A DNA stretch of 64,000 nt, taken from NCBI GenBank assembly GCA_023229765.1, contig JALNYO010000008.1, positions 1-64,000 of the forward strand. The letters are read 5' to 3'. Below the pieces are notes generated by a model. That model did not search any database. It saw only the letters and a program-made list of their open reading frames with translations, and was not told the DNA's origin. The position numbers were made by a program, and so were the translations under genes. This stretch comes from Syntrophales bacterium (lineage in GTDB: Bacteria; Desulfobacterota; Syntrophia; Syntrophales; UBA5619). This document shows positions 59,171-64,000 of this stretch, piece by piece; position 1 is the stretch's first letter, and each line of letters opens with the position of its first letter.

Positions 59171-60445
59171 TCAAAGTAATTCGGCATTGGTCAGTATAGC
59201 GACAATGTCTTTTCCAAGATCGCCTCGTAGTTTATGACCGTCGAACAGTTCTAAAAATACCATACCACAGTTGTGGTTAAAAGATGGCTGAAGTGCTTTG
59301 CCCTGGAAATACCTCCCCTGAATATTCGCTTGGTTGCCGACTCTCGGATAAAGAAGAAAGCTTCGGTTTGCACCGAATTGGACGTTGTACGCGTGCATCT
59401 GCTGCAGATCGGCATCGCCTGGTTTACCATCGCCTGGAATTTTCCATTTGGTATCCATGACGACCCGCTCGTAATTGGAACCGGTATCGATCTGGGCAAT
59501 GATGTCGGGACGGATGGCCTTCTGCATATTATCGGCAGACCAGAATGGGCGGGATACTTGAGCCTTGAACGAGATCCGACGGAACGTCTGTTTCATTTCT
59601 GCCCGCTTAAGCTGAACGTAGACAAAATGTTCGAACAGGGTATTCATATCGAACAGGATCGCCAGGACATCCTCCCTGCCGCCACAAACGTCGGGATTAT
59701 AGTTCAGTATGATCAAGCGGGCGAGTTGCAGCGCCTTGCGGTAATGTTCTGTGTTCCGGGTGTAGGGGAGGCGGCTGAACGTCCGTTCCGTAACTTTAAG
59801 GACGTCAACATCCTCGAACAGAATAGCAAGGTTATGTGCGAAAGCGACCAAATGCGGATTGGGTGAAACGCGAACAAGCACATCCAGCGCGACACGCAAT
59901 ATTTGGTTGAACGGGTTGTTGCGATCATAGAACACGTGGGCCGTGAAGAACCGCTCGCGATGGACAATATTCTTGGCCAGGTGCTGTTGAAAGATTATAC
60001 GCCCTTTCAGGGTAGGGAGATTCCCGCAGGTTTGGCGATACTTCCGAACCAGACCATGATGCACAAGCTCATCGACTTCCGCCAGAAAAGACTCGAAGTA
60101 GATATCGAGTAACGAGGACGACCGCAGTCTCAACCTGGCATCCGACATCGATGCCACCCGGATGAATCCTGATTGACGGAGCATTTCGATCAGAGCGCCC
60201 TGCCACTTCTTTTTCTGGGTGGACGAGTCAGGATCCTTGTCTGCCTTGGGCAGAATCTCTATGGTCAGGTTTCCAACCTGGATGACGCCAACATAGTTCC
60301 GGAAATGGATGCGATCGAATCCGACCGCAAAGAACCGATTGCCATGCCGTTCGTTGTACTGCACCAAACGTTTGAAGTGGTCATGGGTAAACGACCCCCT
60401 CACTGGCAGTGTTGTGTGTTCGAACACCTGGATGACATTACTCAT
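59171..60445 (-). CDS. mcrC: McrC-like component of a type IV restriction system
   Basis: A 424-residue McrC homologue when started at the ATG 60445, which overlaps the McrB stop (ATGAGTAATG). It has the N-terminal DUF2357-like half with GVIQVGNLTIEILPKAD, a middle part with RLRSSSLLDIYFESFLAEVDELVHHGL, and the nuclease-type region with RPDIIAQI, VMDTKWKI and LQQMHAYN, matching the PD-(D/E)XK order D, D-x-K. McrC is the endonuclease subunit that works with the McrB GTPase on modified DNA. Its 3' end converges on purF after about 125 bases. Confidence 0.85.
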   Translation of the reverse strand: MSNVIQVFEHTTLPVRGSFTHDHFKRLVQYNERHGNRFFAVGFDRIHFRNYVGVIQVGNLTIEILPKADKDPDSSTQKKKWQGALIEMLRQSGFIRVASMSDARLRLRSSSLLDIYFESFLAEVDELVHHGLVRKYRQTCGNLPTLKGRIIFQQHLAKNIVHRERFFTAHVFYDRNNPFNQILRVALDVLVRVSPNPHLVAFAHNLAILFEDVDVLKVTERTFSRLPYTRNTEHYRKALQLARLIILNYNPDVCGGREDVLAILFDMNTLFEHFVYVQLKRAEMKQTFRRISFKAQVSRPFWSADNMQKAIRPDIIAQIDTGSNYERVVMDTKWKIPGDGKPGDADLQQMHAYNVQFGANRSFLLYPRVGNQANIQGRYFQGKALQPSFNHNCGMVFLELFDGHKLRGDLGKDIVAILTNAELL

Positions 60446-62777
60446 AGACTGCACGGAAGTCCTCGTCATTCAGGGTCATGGAATCTTGTAACGCGTAAAC
60501 GCGTCGTTCTTCGAACTCATCCGCACCCCAGTCGCCTGCCGCCCACTCGATCGTTTCGTCTTTTCGCGTGACAAACCGCTCACCAAGAACCATGCCGATC
60601 TTGGCCGGATCGCCGTAAAAATATTCCTCCAGCAGGGGCAGGATTCTCGTTGCAAAGATGTTGCGCAATTCGTCAAGGGGGTTATCTTTCTTCTCAATAC
60701 CCATGAAGTAGGAATGGCCGATGCAATGATCCTTGTCCAACAATTTCTCGATACGCGCATTGATTTTTATGAGAAGGCGTCTGAGATCCACTTCAAGATT
60801 CCCGTGTTGTTGAATGAGTTCGGGTTGCGGAGGAATGGCCACGAATGTGAAGCGGCGACGCAGAGCCGTATCGAGTGCCTCCACACTCCGGTCCGCCGTA
60901 TTCATGGCGCCGATGATGTAAAGGTTACGGGGTACCACGAATTCCTGTCTGGAATATGGCAACTGCGCCCGAAGCTCGTTTGGCGCTCCTTTGCGTTTGT
61001 CCTCTTCAATAAGAGCAATCAGTTCGCCAAAGATGCTGGCCACATTGCCGCGGTTGATCTCGTCGATGAGAAGCGCGTAGTTGTGATCGGGGTCATCCGA
61101 GGCCCGGTTGACCATATTCTTGAAGATTCCCGGCTTGACTTCGTAGGTCAGAGTTTCGTTCACCTCTGCGGACATTAAGGGTTTGATGCCCTCAACGAAG
61201 TCCTCATAACAGTAAGATTGATGGAATGTAACGTATTCGTAACGCTTGATCTCTTTGGTAACTGGTTTGAATTCTCGAAACATCTTCAGTCTTACGATCA
61301 ATTCTGGCAATTGCTCCTCAACCATTTCTCGGTCTACGGTCCAGACGGATTGCTCATCTTTTGAGAAGATCAGCGGTTCATCCCGTTGTGCATTTTTCAC
61401 ATTGGGGCAGTCCATCTTTGTATGAATCTGTAACCAGGACCAAATTGTGTTCTTAGGGTTCTGATTTGCCTGGCGGCGAATTTTGGCTTGCAGCAAGGGG
61501 TGGTCAAAGATGGTGGACACCTTCGCCGGTCCCAAATCATAGAGGACGATGACGATCACCTGCAACCAGGTCAGCTCTCCGGCCATTTCCTTGGCAAACT
61601 GATCCCGAGTTACCATCTGACTCTCAGTAAAGCGTGTCATATACTCATTGCGGAGGGCGTGTGTCTTCCCTGTGCCTGGGGGACCGTAGAGGATAGTATT
61701 GAGAGCTGGTAACGGTTTGCTGTCTGTGGGAACCTGAACGTCTATTCCTAAAACAAGACCCTGAATGCCTTTAAAATGGGCTTCCGTGATTTTCAGGTTT
61801 GTTCCTTGCCTACCCGCCGGGAAATCTGAAAACCCGTGCAGAGCATCAAGTTCTGCTCTGAGTACAGGGGCGTTCCACAGATTCTTGTCGATGCGGATTA
61901 TTACACCTTCTGAAGCGCCCTTCTCAGTCGGTTTTATCCAGTAGGAAACCTCCTTGGCATCTTCCTCAGAAACCTGCACTTCAGACATTACTGTTGCAAG
62001 TCCATAGCAGCCGCTGTTTTTTCCTGTTACCCAGATGATGACTCTGTCGCCCGTTTTGATTTCTTTCTTGTGTTGGTTAACCGACCATGTTTTCAATGCC
62101 CCATCCCGCAAAGCGCCGATCACATCGTAGTCCTTTGGATTGCCTTGGAAGATCCAGTAGCGCGGCTCATGCGTTTCGCTCTCTGTCTTCGTTAACATCC
62201 CAGCAGCCATTCTCCGACCTTCCTCATTTCCCACAAGGAATTCGTTAAGAGCATCGGTGCGGTAAAAATTTTCAAACTGAGGGAACCAATTGATGAGTTG
62301 CTGCTGCGCCTCGCGGACAACTTGGTAGCGTTTCACTATATCCGCCGGTAGGGTGATGTCGAAAAGCGCCAATGAGTCGGCGGTCTTGTTGTTGAGGATG
62401 GAGAAACTTTTTTTGTCTACCCGGTTCAGATAGATGGTTGCGAGGCCGATGCCGAAATATTTGAAGGCTTTCGTTTCGGCAAGCCATTTCGACTCATCGA
62501 AATCGGAGTCGAATGGATTAAAAACGAACGGATGAAATTGTTCATAATTGGTTTCAATGGTCTGCCGAAACTTAGTGCTCGACCGTTGACCACCGCTCTG
62601 TAAGTGACCACCTTCGTGAGCGAACTTGTAGAAGAAATTGATAAAATCGGATTTGGACAATCCGGAAAGATAGTTCTTTGTAATCGTGTCGCTGTAATAG
62701 TCCTCGTTCTTGGAATGGGGATTGCTCTCGAACCATTTAAAGAATGCATCGATCAGTTCTTGAGGTGGCTTTTTCAT
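60438..62777 (-). CDS. mcrB: McrB-like GTPase with EVE domain
   Basis: A 779-residue protein. Residues 1-200 are an unrecognised helical domain. Residues about 206-330 are an EVE-type domain (RYWIFQGNPKDYDV, then GDRVIIWVTGKNSGCYGLA), which reads modified bases in related systems. The AAA+/GTPase part has Walker A LYGPPGTGKTHAL near 365, Walker B LLIDEINRGNVASIFGEL and the McrB-type NTADRS motif with LRRRFTF sensor region. It should recognise modified phage or foreign DNA and power cleavage by McrC. A short PAGRQG insert joins the EVE and following part. The start has AGGAGG upstream. Confidence 0.87.
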   Translation of the reverse strand: MKKPPQELIDAFFKWFESNPHSKNEDYYSDTITKNYLSGLSKSDFINFFYKFAHEGGHLQSGGQRSSTKFRQTIETNYEQFHPFVFNPFDSDFDESKWLAETKAFKYFGIGLATIYLNRVDKKSFSILNNKTADSLALFDITLPADIVKRYQVVREAQQQLINWFPQFENFYRTDALNEFLVGNEEGRRMAAGMLTKTESETHEPRYWIFQGNPKDYDVIGALRDGALKTWSVNQHKKEIKTGDRVIIWVTGKNSGCYGLATVMSEVQVSEEDAKEVSYWIKPTEKGASEGVIIRIDKNLWNAPVLRAELDALHGFSDFPAGRQGTNLKITEAHFKGIQGLVLGIDVQVPTDSKPLPALNTILYGPPGTGKTHALRNEYMTRFTESQMVTRDQFAKEMAGELTWLQVIVIVLYDLGPAKVSTIFDHPLLQAKIRRQANQNPKNTIWSWLQIHTKMDCPNVKNAQRDEPLIFSKDEQSVWTVDREMVEEQLPELIVRLKMFREFKPVTKEIKRYEYVTFHQSYCYEDFVEGIKPLMSAEVNETLTYEVKPGIFKNMVNRASDDPDHNYALLIDEINRGNVASIFGELIALIEEDKRKGAPNELRAQLPYSRQEFVVPRNLYIIGAMNTADRSVEALDTALRRRFTFVAIPPQPELIQQHGNLEVDLRRLLIKINARIEKLLDKDHCIGHSYFMGIEKKDNPLDELRNIFATRILPLLEEYFYGDPAKIGMVLGERFVTRKDETIEWAAGDWGADEFEERRVYALQDSMTLNDEDFRAVYE

Positions 62778-62849
62778 GGGTTATCCTCCTAATCGGGTGT
62801 TCGCAGTCGATGTCCGCCCGCCGTACGCGGACCATCCTTATTCCCGCCA

Positions 62850-63854
62850 TCATTTCCTACCCGTAATCAAATTGACTACGACTTTCGCCAGAACGTCTTT
62901 CTCTTCCGGCTTACTTTCTGCAATCATCAGCGTGATGGCGACCAGAGCATTGTCGGCAATGTGCCGGGAGCCGTCGGCGCAATAAAGGATACCGTTCTTC
63001 TCCATGAACCAGAGAAACAAGGCGGCGGCAATGCGCTTGTTGCCATCCACGAAACTATGGTTCTTTACCAGAAAATAAAGAAGATGCGCGGCCTTTTCTT
63101 CAAGGCTCGGATAGAGGTCTCTCCCGTCGAACGTCTGCATCACCGCCCCAAGCGAACCAGGCAGGCTGCCGTCTTTCTCTCTGCCAAAGAGCTCTGATCC
63201 TCCGAATTTGCAGCGCAACTGCTCGATAACGATTAAAGCCTCCTGATAATCAATACCTTTTGCCGCTGCCTTCTTCAAACGGGCAAGTGAAACCCGCTGG
63301 TGATCGTAATCGTCCAATAAGTCAAGGGCATAAGAATAATCCGTCACCACATGGAGAAGCGCCCTGGCCTGGTCTGATGTCACATCATACCGGTCCAGGA
63401 CCTGGCCGACCAGCTTAAGGGACTGGCGTAGTTCCTTTAAGCGGCGCTGGTTAACGGAATACCCCTTCAGAATATGGTCGCGCAAGGTCTGCGTCGCCCA
63501 GATGCGGAACTGTGTGCCGCGCTTGGAGTTGACGCGATAGCCCACGGAGAGGATGGCATCGAGGTTGAAGTTTTCGACCTGATAGGTTTTGCCGTCAGCG
63601 GCAGTTGTTGCAAAAAATGCAACAACTGAATCGCGCACCAACTCCTGTGATGAAAATACATTACGCAAGTGACGGGAAATAACCGATTTGTCGCGATCGA
63701 AGAGGGATGCTATCTGGTTTAAATTCAACCATAATGTGTCCTTTTCCAGCCGGACATCGAGACTTATCGTGCCGTCCGGGTTGTTGTAAAGCACTACGGC
63801 GCCGGTGCTATGTTTGCTGAGCGGTTCACTATGGATGCCGGATTGCTTCTTCAT
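62850..63854 (-). CDS. RhuM-type protein with C-terminal Fic/Doc domain
   Basis: A 334-residue protein. Residues about 20-200 are RhuM-like: LNLNQIASLFDRDKSVISRHLRNVF, followed by VENFNLDAILSVGYRVNSKRGTQFRIWA. Residues from about 235 carry a Fic/Doc fold with the loop KNHSFVDGNKRIA near 264; Lys in place of Gly at the GNK position is the Doc kinase-type variant. Doc relatives phosphorylate elongation factor Tu and act as toxins. No separate antitoxin gene is visible upstream in the window, so the RhuM half may provide DNA binding and control. The ATG at 63854 follows GGAGGG. It belongs to the second island next to McrBC. Confidence 0.85.
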   Translation of the reverse strand: MKKQSGIHSEPLSKHSTGAVVLYNNPDGTISLDVRLEKDTLWLNLNQIASLFDRDKSVISRHLRNVFSSQELVRDSVVAFFATTAADGKTYQVENFNLDAILSVGYRVNSKRGTQFRIWATQTLRDHILKGYSVNQRRLKELRQSLKLVGQVLDRYDVTSDQARALLHVVTDYSYALDLLDDYDHQRVSLARLKKAAAKGIDYQEALIVIEQLRCKFGGSELFGREKDGSLPGSLGAVMQTFDGRDLYPSLEEKAAHLLYFLVKNHSFVDGNKRIAAALFLWFMEKNGILYCADGSRHIADNALVAITLMIAESKPEEKDVLAKVVVNLITGRK

Positions 63855-64000
63855 CACAACCCTCCAGTGCGGTTGATCATTTCAGTGCGGGATGGATCCA
63901 TTGACAATCAAACCCCATTCTTTATTTACACTGCCCTTTGCACACTTCCAATCTGAAATCAATGAGGTCGCCCCAATGGGTATCGTATCGACTTGTATTT
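63855..64000. other. Upstream region of the RhuM-Fic gene
   Basis: No gene begins here within the window. CAGTGCGG occurs twice, 20 bases apart (starting near 63865 and 63884), just upstream of the ribosome site, and might be a regulator site. The AT-rich sequence beyond could contain its promoter. Confidence 0.3.

Noticed and set aside
57996..59174. Minus-strand frame of 392 codons
   Set aside because: Antisense of purF.
1..64000. tRNA and rRNA genes
   Set aside because: Gaps were read for cloverleaf and rRNA-like sequence; none was found.

Overview
The window looks like a chromosome piece from an anaerobic Gram-negative bacterium, most likely a Desulfobacterota (former Deltaproteobacteria) relative of the Syntrophales. 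That placement is inferred from gene content: a four-subunit 2-oxoacid:ferredoxin oxidoreductase beside succinyl-CoA synthetase, a ferredoxin-type glutamate synthase in three pieces, acyl-CoA dehydrogenase with ETF, TRAP uptake, GAF-type sigma-54 activators and a molybdate/tungstate regulon. No rRNA or tRNA was seen, so taxonomy rests on proteins only.

Layout. 1-6,620 is an accessory, partly decayed island: a 5'-truncated DUF262/DUF1524 protein, a small exported protein between IS21-like end repeats, Bro-N and DinD proteins, a Fic remnant, an intact Fic protein and a DUF1016 stub that stops at the first core gene. 6,625-12,220 holds a D-2-hydroxyacid dehydrogenase and a Mo/W regulon (modABC, a ModE-like regulator, mobB, mobA) with two nearly identical operator-like palindromes. 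12,457-24,858 covers organic-acid metabolism: acyl-CoA ligase, TRAP transporter, sigma-54 activator, SDR, UbiE/MenG, HD protein, ETF and acyl-CoA dehydrogenase. 25,001-32,462 carries housekeeping genes plus a possible divergent RelA/SpoT-like protein.

32,466-42,596, all on the minus strand, runs from 2-oxoglutarate to fumarate: korDABC, sucCD, sdhA, an SdhB-Rieske fusion, a cytochrome b fused to a c-type haem domain, and one small Sdh membrane anchor. The SdhB-Rieske fusion, with complex II and complex III genes interleaved, is the most striking feature of the window and suggests a physically coupled succinate-to-cytochrome c unit.

42,911-59,045 on the plus strand is nitrogen metabolism: a sigma-54 activator, split glutamate synthase, glutamine synthetase, then the glutamine users carA, guaA, carB and purF. 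Three heptanucleotide repeat arrays of one family sit at 21.0, 51.4 and 57.5 kb, and the last is translated as the C-terminal tail of CarB. 59,171-63,854 is a second accessory island: McrC, McrB with an EVE domain, and a RhuM-Fic/Doc protein.
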